Shown piece after piece: positions 1-7,032 of a DNA stretch of 11,114 nt. The position numbers and the translations under genes are program-made. The stretch covers positions 1 to 11,114 of the forward strand of contig SLKF01000248.1 of the NCBI GenBank assembly GCA_007134725.1. Direction: 5' to 3'. Origin of the DNA: Clostridiales bacterium (GTDB taxonomy: Bacteria > Bacillota > Clostridia > Peptostreptococcales > T1SED10-28). Within the stretch, counting starts at the first letter, position 1. Each line of letters starts with the position of its first letter. Under the pieces are notes generated by a model. It saw nothing but the letters and a program-made list of their open reading frames with translations. It searched no databases and had not been told where the DNA came from.

Positions 1-881
1 TGCTACTTGGAGGTATTGCTGGATTCTTCATGGGAATTCCTTTTAGAGAAGTGGTTATGCTTTATGTATTACCGATTATGGGTGGAGGAAACGGTGGAGG
101 GGCCATACCCTTAAGTGAAATATGGCATGAAGTAACCGGAGAATCCCAAGAGGGATACTATTCTTTTGCCATAGCAATTCTAACCATTGCCAATATTGTA
201 GCTATTTTCGCAGGAGCTTTATTAAACAAACTGGGAGATGCGCGACCGAGTCTTACGGGGAATGGCAGTGACTTAATACGAAATGAAAAAGCGGTGTTAG
301 ATGCAAAAGATAAGAAAGAAGTGAAAATCACCAACCGGGAAATTGCCACAGGATTGGTATTGGCCGCCATGTTTTATGCACTGGGAAGACTGTTCAGCGG
401 CTTTGTTCTTCCGAGTATCGGCGGCGTCGTGATTCATCAGTACGCCTACATGGTTATTTTCGTAGCTATTTTTAATGCATTGGGTATTATTCCTGAAGAA
501 TTGAAGCTAGGAGCGAAAAAATTACAAACCTTCTTTTCCGGACAGTTTATTTGGGTGATTATGGCGGGTGTTGGTATTGCCTATACGGATTTAGGAGAAT
601 TATTTGCAGCGATAACCTTGGGGAATGTATTTATTGCAGCAGTCATTGTATTAGGAGCAATTATTGGAAGTGGCCTCGTTGGGTATGCGGTCGGATTCTT
701 CCCCATCGATACCGCGGTAACCGCCGGACTTTGTATGGCCAATCGTGGGGGATCCGGAGATTTAGCGGTTCTTGGAGCCTCTAAAAGAATGGATTTGATT
801 TCTTATGGTCAGATTGCCTCCCGACTGGGTGGCGGTATGGTTCTGGTCATTGCCAGTATCGTCTTTAGTATATTAGTATAA
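1..881 (+). CDS. 2-hydroxycarboxylate (citrate/malate) transporter, CitS type, C-terminal part
   Basis: Membrane carrier of the 2-hydroxycarboxylate transporter (2HCT) family, which takes up citrate or malate with Na+ or H+ or by exchange. The gene is cut by the left edge; the reading frame is open from base 3, so the ATG at 30 is internal. About 292 residues are visible, roughly the last two thirds of a protein normally near 440. The family's two re-entrant-loop signatures are present: GGGNGGG followed by AIPLSE near the visible start, and GGSGDLAVL near the end. The two arginines that match the citrate-contacting arginines described for CitS are kept, in ASKRMD and ASRLGGG. Several hydrophobic segments lie between them, with a polar loop at about nt 230-340. 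Citrate is the likely substrate because citDEFXG follows directly; malate or exchange with another acid cannot be excluded. The name citS is likely but not assigned because the N-terminus is missing. Confidence 0.9.
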   Translation, partial: LLGGIAGFFMGIPFREVVMLYVLPIMGGGNGGGAIPLSEIWHEVTGESQEGYYSFAIAILTIANIVAIFAGALLNKLGDARPSLTGNGSDLIRNEKAVLDAKDKKEVKITNREIATGLVLAAMFYALGRLFSGFVLPSIGGVVIHQYAYMVIFVAIFNALGIIPEELKLGAKKLQTFFSGQFIWVIMAGVGIAYTDLGELFAAITLGNVFIAAVIVLGAIIGSGLVGYAVGFFPIDTAVTAGLCMANRGGSGDLAVLGASKRMDLISYGQIASRLGGGMVLVIASIVFSILV

Positions 882-888
882 TTAATAT

Positions 889-910
889 AATCGTTGAAAA
901 ATCGTTTAAA
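889..910 (+). promoter_or_regulatory. Tandem 11-nt direct repeat upstream of the citD promoter
   Basis: AATCGTTGAAA (889-899) is followed directly by AATCGTTTAAA (900-910), with one mismatch. The 11-nt period is about one helical turn, and the repeat ends just before the candidate -35 box at 914. Each unit also falls inside a 14-mer (886-899 and 897-910) that fits the catabolite-control cre consensus WGWAANCGNTNWCA at 12 of 14 positions; the same outer G and C are missing in both. This is a candidate binding site for a regulator of the citrate lyase operon. Which protein would bind cannot be told from the sequence. Confidence 0.35.
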
Positions 911-913
911 AAA

Positions 914-943
914 TTGATTATGATAGAATTATAAGGTTATAAT
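914..943 (+). promoter_or_regulatory. Candidate sigma-A promoter for citDEFXG with overlapping palindrome
   Basis: TTGATT at 914-919 (four of six matches to TTGACA) and a perfect TATAAT at 938-943 are separated by 18 nt. The -10 box lies inside an inverted repeat, AATTATAA (927-934), GG, TTATAATT (937-944), which could be an operator or a chance AT-rich palindrome. Transcription would begin near 950, leaving a leader of about 50 nt before citD. No terminator is visible between the transporter and citD, so read-through from the transporter is also possible. Confidence 0.5.
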
Positions 944-1001
944 TTCTAAGAGGAATAGATAATGTTTATAAATTTCAAGCATTAATGAAGGAGGAATCGC
1001 C

Positions 1002-1277
1002 ATGGAAAACAAGGGGATTGGGCAGGCGGGCAGTCTGGAATCCAATGATTTGATAGTAACGGTGAATTTGATGGTTGGTGAAGAACTGGATATTGAACTG
1101 GAAAGTACCGTTAAAGAAAAATTTGGAAAACAGATTCTTCGGGTGGTAAAAGAAACTTTAGAAGAACAGGAAATTACAAAAGGACACATTAAGATTGTGG
1201 ATAAAGGGGCCTTGGATTTTGCGGTTCGGGCCAGAGTGAAAACGGCAGTAAAGCGGGCACAAGGGAGGGATATTTAA
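1002..1277 (+). CDS. citD: Citrate lyase acyl carrier protein (gamma subunit)
   Basis: This 91-residue protein is the acyl carrier subunit of citrate lyase. It carries the 2'-(5''-triphosphoribosyl)-3'-dephospho-CoA arm that shuttles acetyl and citryl groups between CitF and CitE in the cytoplasm. The N-terminal motif AGSLESND matches the attachment motif of known CitD proteins, and the serine after the glutamate is residue 14, the same position as the modified serine in Klebsiella CitD. The C-terminal half (KGALDFAVRARVKTAVKRA) is also typical, and the length fits the family. An AAGGAGGA site at 988-995 supports this ATG. The TAA stop shares one base with the citE start (TAATG), so translation is probably coupled. 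First gene of the lyase run. Confidence 0.95.
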   Translation: MENKGIGQAGSLESNDLIVTVNLMVGEELDIELESTVKEKFGKQILRVVKETLEEQEITKGHIKIVDKGALDFAVRARVKTAVKRAQGRDI

Positions 1278-2152
1278 TGAGGTCACTGAGAAGAACGATG
1301 CTATTTGTCCCCGCAAACAATCCCAATATGATGGTTAATGCCGTGGTCTTTCGACCGGATGCGATCATCTTTGATCTTGAAGATGCCATTGCCCTACGGG
1401 AAAAGGACAGTGCCCGAGATCTGTTGGTGGAAGCTTTAAAAACCGTGGATTATGAGGGAATCGAAATCCTGGTACGGGTCAATCCTTTATATACTCCCTT
1501 TGGTGAAACCGACGTAAGGGAATTGGTGAAGGCAGGCCTTCGAAATATTCGACTTCCTATGACGGAAACCAAGGAGGACATAGAAAAACTGGATGCACTG
1601 CTGTGGGAACTGGAGAAAGAAAATGATATCGAACCGGGATCGGTCAAGATTCTTGGCGCCATTGAAACCGCAAAAGGGGTCATCAATGCTCCGGGTATTG
1701 CCACAGCCAGCACAAGAATGGTGGGGATTTCCTTCGGTGCCGAAGATTTTACCCGAACCATCGGTGCCGAGCGAAGCAAAGGGGGCCAAGAGCTCTTTGT
1801 TGCCCGTTCCCAAATCGTTCTTGCAGCAGCGGCTGCAGGCATTGATGCCATCGACACCGTATTTGCTGATGTAGAGGATATTGAAGGCTTCCGAAGAGAA
1901 GTGGAGTCCGCAAAGGCATTGGGTTTTGCAGGGAAATCTGTGATTCATCCCAGCCAGATTCCTGTGGTGCACGATGTATTTACCCCTACCATGGAAGAAG
2001 TGGAAAAGGCCCTTCGGGTAATGCAGGCCATTGAGGATGCAGAAAAGCGTGGGCTTGGGGTGATTTCTCTAGACGGAAAAATGGTGGATGCCCCGGTGGT
2101 TGCCCGAGCTGCAAAAGTGGTTCGTTTGGCCAAGGGTGCAAAGATTTTATAG
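1277..2152 (+). CDS. citE: Citrate lyase beta subunit (citryl-CoA/citryl-ACP lyase)
   Basis: Cleaves the citryl thioester on the acyl carrier protein into oxaloacetate and acetyl-ACP, the second half-reaction of citrate lyase. The 291-residue protein has the HpcH/HpaI-type TIM-barrel signatures: LFVPANNP (residues 9-16), FDLEDA (32-37), an arginine in VRVNP (67), GAIETAKG with Glu130 and GAEDF with Asp157, the usual Mg2+ ligands, and GKSVIHPSQI (219-228). The length is normal for CitE. The start overlaps the citD stop by one base and has a GGGAGGGA site at 1263-1270 inside citD. The LEDA motif and operon context set it apart from the malyl-CoA lyases and stand-alone CitE-like proteins of the same fold. 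Confidence 0.96.
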   Translation: MRSLRRTMLFVPANNPNMMVNAVVFRPDAIIFDLEDAIALREKDSARDLLVEALKTVDYEGIEILVRVNPLYTPFGETDVRELVKAGLRNIRLPMTETKEDIEKLDALLWELEKENDIEPGSVKILGAIETAKGVINAPGIATASTRMVGISFGAEDFTRTIGAERSKGGQELFVARSQIVLAAAAAGIDAIDTVFADVEDIEGFRREVESAKALGFAGKSVIHPSQIPVVHDVFTPTMEEVEKALRVMQAIEDAEKRGLGVISLDGKMVDAPVVARAAKVVRLAKGAKIL

Positions 2153-2163
2153 GAGGTGGAAAG

Positions 2164-3720
2164 ATGAACAATACAGTGAAAAATGCAATTGGTCGGGAAA
2201 TTCCATTATTCATTGAAGGAATCGGCAAATTGAAAGCTTTTCAGGGAGCGTATAACAATATGCCGGAAGGACTAAAACACGGAACGAAGCTTACCCGCGC
2301 TTTCAAAGGTGGAGAAAAATGTCTTTGGGACTTGAAAGACAGCTTAAAAAAGTGTGGAATTAAAGACGGTATGACCCTCTCTTTCCACCATCATTTCAGA
2401 AACGGAGATTTTTTAGTCAATCAGGTGATTGATGAAGTGGCAAAGATGGGAATCAAGGATATTACCATTTTCGCCAGTTCTCTGCAAGGGGTCCATAAGC
2501 CTCTGATCGAGCACATCAAAAATGGTGTGGTGACCGGTATTGAGACCAGTGGAATTCGAGGAGAGCTGGGAGAAGCCATTACCAAGGATCATATTTTAAA
2601 GAAACCGGTAATCATTCGCTCTCATGGAGGGCGACCCAGAGCCATTGCAGCAGGGGATTCGAAAATCGATATTGCTTTTCTTGCGGCACCGGCGGCGGAT
2701 CGTTACGGAAACGTTAATGGAGTGGAAGGCCCTACGGCCTGTGGCTCCATGGGATATGCCATGGCCGATGCGGAGTATGCGGAAAAAGTCGTGGTGGTAA
2801 CCGACTATCTTGTGGATTATCCTGCCACACCCGTCAGCATTCCCCAAACCCTAGTGGATTATGTGGTGAAAGTGGAAAAAATCGGGGATCCTACAGGGAT
2901 CGTCTCGGGAGCCACCCGGATTACGAAAAATCCCTTGGAGCTGATGATTGCGGAAGAGGCCTCGAAGGCGGTGATTGCTTCCGGTCTTGTTAAGGAAGGA
3001 TTCTCTTTTCAAGCGGGAACCGGGGGCCCCTCCCTGGCAGTCGCTCATTTTCTGAGAAAGAAAATGGTTCAGGATGGCATTAAAGGAAGCTTCGCTGCGG
3101 GAGGTACTACGGGTTATCTTGTAGATATGCTGAATGAAGGGTTGTTTAAAACCTTACTGGATGTACAATGTTTTGATCTCAAAGCCGTGGAATCCATTAA
3201 AACCAATCCCAATCATGTGGAGATGTCGGCGGATTTCTATGCCAATCCTCATAATAAAGGATGCGTGGCGAATCAGTTGGATATCATGATCCTTAGTGCT
3301 ACGGAAATTGATGTGGACTTTAATGTGAATGTGATTACCGGATCCAACGGAGTGATTATGGGAGCATCGGGAGGACACTCGGACACCGCTGCGGGAGCAA
3401 AACTTTCTATTGTAGTAGCACCCCTTCTTCGGGGACGTCTGCCCATTATAGTTGATGAAGTCACCACGGTGATTACACCGGGGGAGACTATTGACGCCGT
3501 GGTGACGGAACGGGGAGTTGCAGTGAATCCTGCCCGAAAGGAGCTGGAAGACCAATTCCGAGCCGCGGGACTGAATGTCATGTCTATCGAAGAATTAAAG
3601 GCTATGGCGGAAAAACTCACGGGTAAGCCGGAAAGAATCAACACCTCCGGGGAAATTGTCGGGCTGGTGGAATATCGGGACGGAACCATCATTGATGTAA
3701 TCCGAAGAGTGGTAGAATAA
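2164..3720 (+). CDS. citF: Citrate lyase alpha subunit (citrate CoA-transferase)
   Basis: Exchanges the acetyl group on the acyl carrier protein for citrate, giving citryl-ACP and free acetate, the first half-reaction of citrate lyase. At 518 residues it has the usual family length. The start region (NAIGREIPLFIEG, then PEGLKHGTKL) and the glycine-rich segments GTGGPSLAVAHF (about residues 285-296) and GASGGHSDTAAGAK (about 400-413) are typical of CitF and its CoA-transferase fold. The ribosome binding site AGGAGGTGG (2151-2159) sits on the citE stop codon, so the two are closely linked. The stop shares one base with citX (TAATG). No frameshift or missing segment is seen. Confidence 0.96.
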   Translation: MNNTVKNAIGREIPLFIEGIGKLKAFQGAYNNMPEGLKHGTKLTRAFKGGEKCLWDLKDSLKKCGIKDGMTLSFHHHFRNGDFLVNQVIDEVAKMGIKDITIFASSLQGVHKPLIEHIKNGVVTGIETSGIRGELGEAITKDHILKKPVIIRSHGGRPRAIAAGDSKIDIAFLAAPAADRYGNVNGVEGPTACGSMGYAMADAEYAEKVVVVTDYLVDYPATPVSIPQTLVDYVVKVEKIGDPTGIVSGATRITKNPLELMIAEEASKAVIASGLVKEGFSFQAGTGGPSLAVAHFLRKKMVQDGIKGSFAAGGTTGYLVDMLNEGLFKTLLDVQCFDLKAVESIKTNPNHVEMSADFYANPHNKGCVANQLDIMILSATEIDVDFNVNVITGSNGVIMGASGGHSDTAAGAKLSIVVAPLLRGRLPIIVDEVTTVITPGETIDAVVTERGVAVNPARKELEDQFRAAGLNVMSIEELKAMAEKLTGKPERINTSGEIVGLVEYRDGTIIDVIRRVVE

Positions 3721-4229
3721 TGGGTGTTCTTCACCAACGGGTTCTTGAGGCAAAGGAGGAGCGAAGTGCTTTTCAACAACAGCTTCTAAAAGAGTACTCT
3801 CTTCCGGTCGTTTCTTTAACACTGAATCTTCCTGGTGGTTACGAAGATTATGAAAATTGGGATGCTGTATTTGAAAAAGCTATAAAGCCCATTTCGAAAG
3901 ATTTTTGCAATGAGGTTCAGTGTCATCATTACCGGTTAGGAAAATGGGGCCCGGAAGGGTTTTGGGTTGTGGATATTCCCATCGAAAGAATAAAGAAAAA
4001 AACTATGAAGATCGAAGAAACCCATCTTCTTGGGCGGATTTTCGACATTGATGTGATCAATAAAGAGGGCAAAGTTCTGTCCAGAAGGGATTTTTCCGTC
4101 GAAGGACGACCATGCCTGGTGTGTGATAAACCGGCTCTGGAGTGTTATCGGGGACAGCGACATGAGCTTTCAAAAGTACAAGAAAAAATAAAAGAGATCA
4201 TCAATAAAGGATTGAGTAGCGATGAATAA
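3720..4229 (+). CDS. citX: Apo-citrate lyase phosphoribosyl-dephospho-CoA transferase (holo-ACP synthase)
   Basis: Transfers the triphosphoribosyl-dephospho-CoA group made by CitG onto the serine of CitD, turning apo-lyase into holo-lyase. The 169-residue protein ends in the family's hallmark block GRPCLVCDKPALECYRGQRH (residues 129-148), with Cys132, Cys135, Cys142 and His148. The N-terminal part (RVLEAKEER, PVVSLTLNLPG) also fits CitX. It is a separate gene here, not fused to citG as in some lactic acid bacteria. No strong ribosome binding site precedes the ATG, which overlaps the citF stop as TAATG, so translation probably depends on reinitiation after citF. Its 3' end overlaps citG by 8 nt. 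Confidence 0.93.
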   Translation: MGVLHQRVLEAKEERSAFQQQLLKEYSLPVVSLTLNLPGGYEDYENWDAVFEKAIKPISKDFCNEVQCHHYRLGKWGPEGFWVVDIPIERIKKKTMKIEETHLLGRIFDIDVINKEGKVLSRRDFSVEGRPCLVCDKPALECYRGQRHELSKVQEKIKEIINKGLSSDE

Positions 4230-5118
4230 TGAAGAGTGGAAAATAACCAAAGACGCAATGAACATCGGTCAGGCAATGACTGCAGGAATTTTATTGGAGG
4301 TTGCCTGTGAACCCTCACCGGGTCTTGTAAGCCCGAACTCTATGGGAGCTCATAAGGATATGAACCTGATGAGTTTTCTCCTAAGCAGTGCAGCTATAGC
4401 GCCTTATTTCAGCTTGTTTGCCCAACTGGGCAGAGACTGGGATGAAAAAGAACCGCTTCTAGAAGCTTTGAGACCCCATGGAATTAACGCGGAAAAGGAA
4501 TTTCTCGCCTTAACGGATCAGGTAAATACCCAACGGGGCATTGTTTTTCTTGGGGGAATTGTGGCAGCAGCTGCGGGCATAGCAGGAAAAACCGGAGAAA
4601 TTACAGTGGGAAAAATCAGCCAACAAGTTGCAATGATTTGTGATGGGATTGTAGCACGGGAATTAGAAAGCGTTGAGCTCAACGGAAAGAAAACCAACGG
4701 TGAAAAACTCTTTATGGAGCATCGTCTGGTGGGGATCCGGGGAGAAGTGGAAAAAGGATTGCCTTCGGTACTTGATGTAGGCTATCCTGTATTCCTTGAG
4801 GCTATGGGAGATGGAATGGGTCTGAATGACGCCATGGTCCATACTCTGATTCATCTTTTCAGCAGTGTGGAGGATACCACCGTTGCATCAAGACTGGGAC
4901 CGGAAGGCTTGAAAAAATGCAAAATCGCCTCAAGGATGGTTATTGAAAAAGGTGGTATGAGAACTAAAGAAGGTCGAAAAGCCGTGGATGATATGAACCA
5001 CTATTTTATAGAAGAAAATATCAGCCCTGGAGGTTCAGCAGATTTGTTAGCGGTCATCGTCGGTATTTATCTTATGGAAGGACATTCTTTGGCATTGGAA
5101 ACTATACTGACCCGGTGA
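4222..5118 (+). CDS. citG: Triphosphoribosyl-dephospho-CoA synthase
   Basis: Makes 2'-(5''-triphosphoribosyl)-3'-dephospho-CoA from ATP and dephospho-CoA, the precursor of the citrate lyase prosthetic group. The 298-residue protein shows the CitG/MdcB signatures: EPSPGLVSPNSMGAHKDM (residues 30-47, with His44 and Asp46), GIRGEVEKGLPSV from about 172, and PGGSADLLAV near 270. The length is normal for the family. The start lies within the end of citX (8-nt overlap), with only a weak AAAGGA site at 4206-4211, so coupling to citX is likely. MdcB of malonate decarboxylase is the close relative; citrate lyase neighbours decide the name. Last gene of the operon, followed by a terminator hairpin. Confidence 0.94.
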   Translation: MNNEEWKITKDAMNIGQAMTAGILLEVACEPSPGLVSPNSMGAHKDMNLMSFLLSSAAIAPYFSLFAQLGRDWDEKEPLLEALRPHGINAEKEFLALTDQVNTQRGIVFLGGIVAAAAGIAGKTGEITVGKISQQVAMICDGIVARELESVELNGKKTNGEKLFMEHRLVGIRGEVEKGLPSVLDVGYPVFLEAMGDGMGLNDAMVHTLIHLFSSVEDTTVASRLGPEGLKKCKIASRMVIEKGGMRTKEGRKAVDDMNHYFIEENISPGGSADLLAVIVGIYLMEGHSLALETILTR

Positions 5119-5170
5119 CTTGAGTAAGAAAAATCAGAGGATCAGTAATGTTAAATTATTAATTCATACA

Positions 5171-5201
5171 AAAGCACCCTCGGATTTTGAGAGGGTGCTT
5201 T
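5171..5201. terminator. Shared intrinsic terminator for citG (+) and the lipoprotein gene (-)
   Basis: AAAGCACCCTC (5171-5181) pairs perfectly with GAGGGTGCTTT (5191-5201) around a 9-nt loop. The 11-bp stem ends in T residues in either orientation, and the minus-strand side continues into TTTTGTAT. It lies about 50 nt after the citG stop and about 55 nt after the lipoprotein stop on the other strand, so it probably stops transcription from both convergent genes. Confidence 0.85.
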
Positions 5202-5255
5202 ACTATAGGCTATTGTCATAGTTCATGAAACACATTTCACATTACAGCTGGTAGG

Positions 5256-5639
5256 TTACTCCTCCACCAACTCAATCTTCTGAACATCTCCAAGCTGTGC
5301 GGGATAACTCTCCATTACACCACCGGCATAGGAAATACGAACGGTGTCGCCGACTTCCATTTCCGGAACATCTTCCGGATCCAAATCTCCGGTACCCACC
5401 GATACTCGGTCTGCACTTCGGAGAATATCTTCACCTTCTAAGGGCTCCACAAGAATGGAATTTGCATCAATTTCCAGGACCGTGGCCTCAAATTCCATGA
5501 TCTGCTCTTCATCATTTCCGCTTGCATCACCATTCCCATCAACCGTACCATTGCCATTGCTATCATCATTGGAACAACCAACGATCAGTAAACCTGCAAG
5601 CATCAAAACTAAAGCAATTCTAATCAGTTTTTTTATCAA
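5256..5639 (-). CDS. Secreted lipoprotein with YobA/DUF3221-like domain
   Basis: Probable membrane-anchored lipoprotein of 127 residues; function unknown. The best start is the TTG at 5639, because GGAGGTG (complement of 5646-5652) lies 6 nt upstream. The in-frame ATG at 5666 has no visible ribosome binding site and would add nine residues before the signal peptide. From the TTG the protein reads as two lysines, a hydrophobic stretch and the lipobox LIVGC with the lipidated cysteine at residue 22. A low-complexity Asn/Gly/Asp linker (about 23-46) leads to a small beta-rich domain (EFEATVLEIDANSILVEP, then MEVGDTVRISYAGG and MESYPAQL). This domain resembles the OB-like YobA/DUF3221 group of Firmicute lipoproteins. 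A sigma-B-like promoter lies upstream. Confidence 0.85.
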   Translation of the reverse strand: MIKKLIRIALVLMLAGLLIVGCSNDDSNGNGTVDGNGDASGNDEEQIMEFEATVLEIDANSILVEPLEGEDILRSADRVSVGTGDLDPEDVPEMEVGDTVRISYAGGVMESYPAQLGDVQKIELVEE

Positions 5640-5716
5640 TTTAAACACCTCCAAGGGTAATATCATAAATTAAAGCAATAGAGCTCAATCTGTTATTTCA
5701 GGTCGTTAACTTATCT

Positions 5717-5741
5717 TATACCCATTAGACGTGAAAAAACA
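5717..5741 (-). promoter_or_regulatory. Candidate sigma-B-type promoter for the lipoprotein gene
   Basis: Read on the minus strand, TGTTT (complement of 5737-5741) is followed after 13 nt by GGGTATA (complement of 5717-5723). This fits the general-stress sigma-B pattern reported for clostridia (WGWTT, 13-17 nt, GGGTAWA). The predicted leader is about 70 nt before the TTG start. The site resembles the one in front of the photolyase gene. Confidence 0.45.
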
Positions 5742-5786
5742 TAAGAAGTTCCATGGGTTATGGGGGATTGCGCTATCTTTTGTAAA

Positions 5787-5832
5787 CTTGTGGGATTTCT
5801 ACAAGGCTTTTTAAAAACATCTGTGATATACT
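5787..5832 (+). promoter_or_regulatory. Candidate extended -10 promoter and inverted repeat for the molybdopterin-binding gene
   Basis: TGATATACT at 5824-5832 is an extended -10 box (TG, one base, TATACT). No good -35 box stands 17 nt upstream, as is usual for this promoter class. An imperfect inverted repeat, CTTGTGG (5787-5793) and CTACAAG (5799-5805) with one mismatch, lies just upstream and could be an activator or repressor site. The start codon is 47 nt downstream of the -10 box. The rest of the 5667-5879 gap shows no other clear structure. Confidence 0.4.
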
Positions 5833-5879
5833 AATCAATACAATTAATCAAATATTCTTACAAGGGAAGGAGCACCTCT

Positions 5880-6902
5880 ATGAAAGTGATAAAAACAGAA
5901 GATGCAGTAGGAATGGTGCTGGGCCATGATATTACAAAAATCGTTCCCGGAGAGTTTAAAGGGGTAGCCTTTAAAAAAGGCCATATAATTAAAAAAGAAG
6001 ACATTCAGGAAATGTTAAATATCGGGAAAGAACATATTTATATTATGGAGTTTTCTCTAGGGGAGATCCATGAAGATGAAGCGGCAATTTCCTTAGGAAA
6101 CCTTGCTGTGGGAAAAGGGATCAAGCTGACCCCGCCTTCAGAGGGTAAGGTTAATCTTATTGCCGAGGAGGAAGGTCTGTTAAAGATTAACAAAGAGCTT
6201 TTATTTGATCTGAATGATTTAGGAGAGATCTGTTTTGCCACAATCCACGGAAACCGTTCTATAAAAAAAGAAGGATTGATCGGGGGATGTCGGGTGATCC
6301 CGTTAGTGATTAATAAAGAAAAAATCGAAGAGGCGAAGAAGATTCTGGAGGGCCATTCCCCCATGATTGAGGTTAAACCTTTTCACCCCTTGAAGACTGG
6401 GATTATTGTTACGGGAAGCGAAGTTTATAAAGGAAGAATTGAAGATAAATTCGGTCCGGTGATAGAGCAAAAACTAAAACAATACCCCGGAGAAGTTATT
6501 CTAAAAACCATCGTGCCCGATGAAACTGCAGAAATTCAAAAAGCGGTGGAAGATGCAAAGTCTCAGGGAGCAGAGCTGATTATTGTAACCGGAGGCATGT
6601 CCGTGGACCCGGATGATAAAACCCCGGGAGGGATCAAAGCAACCGGTGCGGACATTGTCACCTACGGGACTCCGGTGCTTCCCGGTGCGATGCTTATGCT
6701 GGCCTATCTTGACGGTACTCCGGTCTTCGGTCTGCCTGGATGCGTCATGTTTTCCCATACCACCGCCTTTGATATTCTACTACCCAGGATCTTTGCCAAT
6801 GAGAGGATTAAACGACGGGATATTGTGGAACTAGGCTACGGCGGTCAGTGTTTAAAATGCCATGTATGTACCTTCCCCGACTGCCATTTTGGAAAGTGCT
6901 AA
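5880..6902 (+). CDS. MoeA/MoaB-like molybdopterin-binding protein with cysteine-rich tail
   Basis: Predicted cytoplasmic molybdopterin-binding protein of 340 residues. Residues about 172-305 form the MoaB/MogA-type domain that binds molybdopterin: GIIVTGSEVYKGRIEDKFGP, then ELIIVTGGMSVDPDDKTPGGI, PVLPGAMLMLAYL and PVFGLPGCVMF. The N-terminal half is shorter than in MoeA and matches it only loosely, and the protein is shorter than the roughly 400-residue MoeA enzymes. The last 17 residues hold Cys324, Cys327, Cys330, Cys335 and Cys340 (CxxCxxCx4Cx4C), which could bind zinc or an iron-sulfur cluster. A GGAAGGAG site at 5865-5872 supports the start. No molybdoenzyme gene is nearby. It may act in cofactor insertion or sensing rather than as the standard MoeA; the exact role is unknown. 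Confidence 0.85.
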   Translation: MKVIKTEDAVGMVLGHDITKIVPGEFKGVAFKKGHIIKKEDIQEMLNIGKEHIYIMEFSLGEIHEDEAAISLGNLAVGKGIKLTPPSEGKVNLIAEEEGLLKINKELLFDLNDLGEICFATIHGNRSIKKEGLIGGCRVIPLVINKEKIEEAKKILEGHSPMIEVKPFHPLKTGIIVTGSEVYKGRIEDKFGPVIEQKLKQYPGEVILKTIVPDETAEIQKAVEDAKSQGAELIIVTGGMSVDPDDKTPGGIKATGADIVTYGTPVLPGAMLMLAYLDGTPVFGLPGCVMFSHTTAFDILLPRIFANERIKRRDIVELGYGGQCLKCHVCTFPDCHFGKC

Positions 6903-6962
6903 TACAAAGGGGTAGCTGATTTATGTGACCATCTTTTATGCTTTATACAAACGGAACAGAGA

Positions 6963-6995
6963 AGATCGCTACAGTAATTGTAGTGGTCTTTTTTT
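6963..6995 (+). terminator. Intrinsic terminator of the molybdopterin-binding gene
   Basis: AGATCGCTACA (6963-6973) pairs over all 11 positions (two G-U pairs) with TGTAGTGGTCT (6979-6989) around the loop GTAAT. An uninterrupted T run (6989-6995) follows. It sits about 60 nt after the upstream stop codon and before the candidate photolyase promoter, separating the two transcription units. Confidence 0.88.
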
Positions 6996-7032
6996 GCCGT
7001 TCTTTTGTTAATGTATTCCTTAATATTAGTAG

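Noticed and set aside
914..927. Possible FNR box (TTGAT, 4 nt, ATAGA)
   Set aside because: Only the left half-site matches TTGAT-N4-ATCAA; the right half matches three of five bases.
1450..1972. Two minus-strand open frames (135 and 161 codons) opposite citE
   Set aside because: Antisense shadows of a conserved gene; composition and lack of recognisable motifs argue against coding.
3273..3779. 168-codon minus-strand open frame opposite citF and citX
   Set aside because: Low-complexity Ser/Thr/Pro-rich translation, no family resemblance, and it lies opposite well-supported coding sequence.
5667..5879. Molybdenum-cofactor riboswitch upstream of the molybdopterin-binding gene
   Set aside because: The leader from the predicted start site is only about 40 nt, and no paired multi-helix structure is visible.
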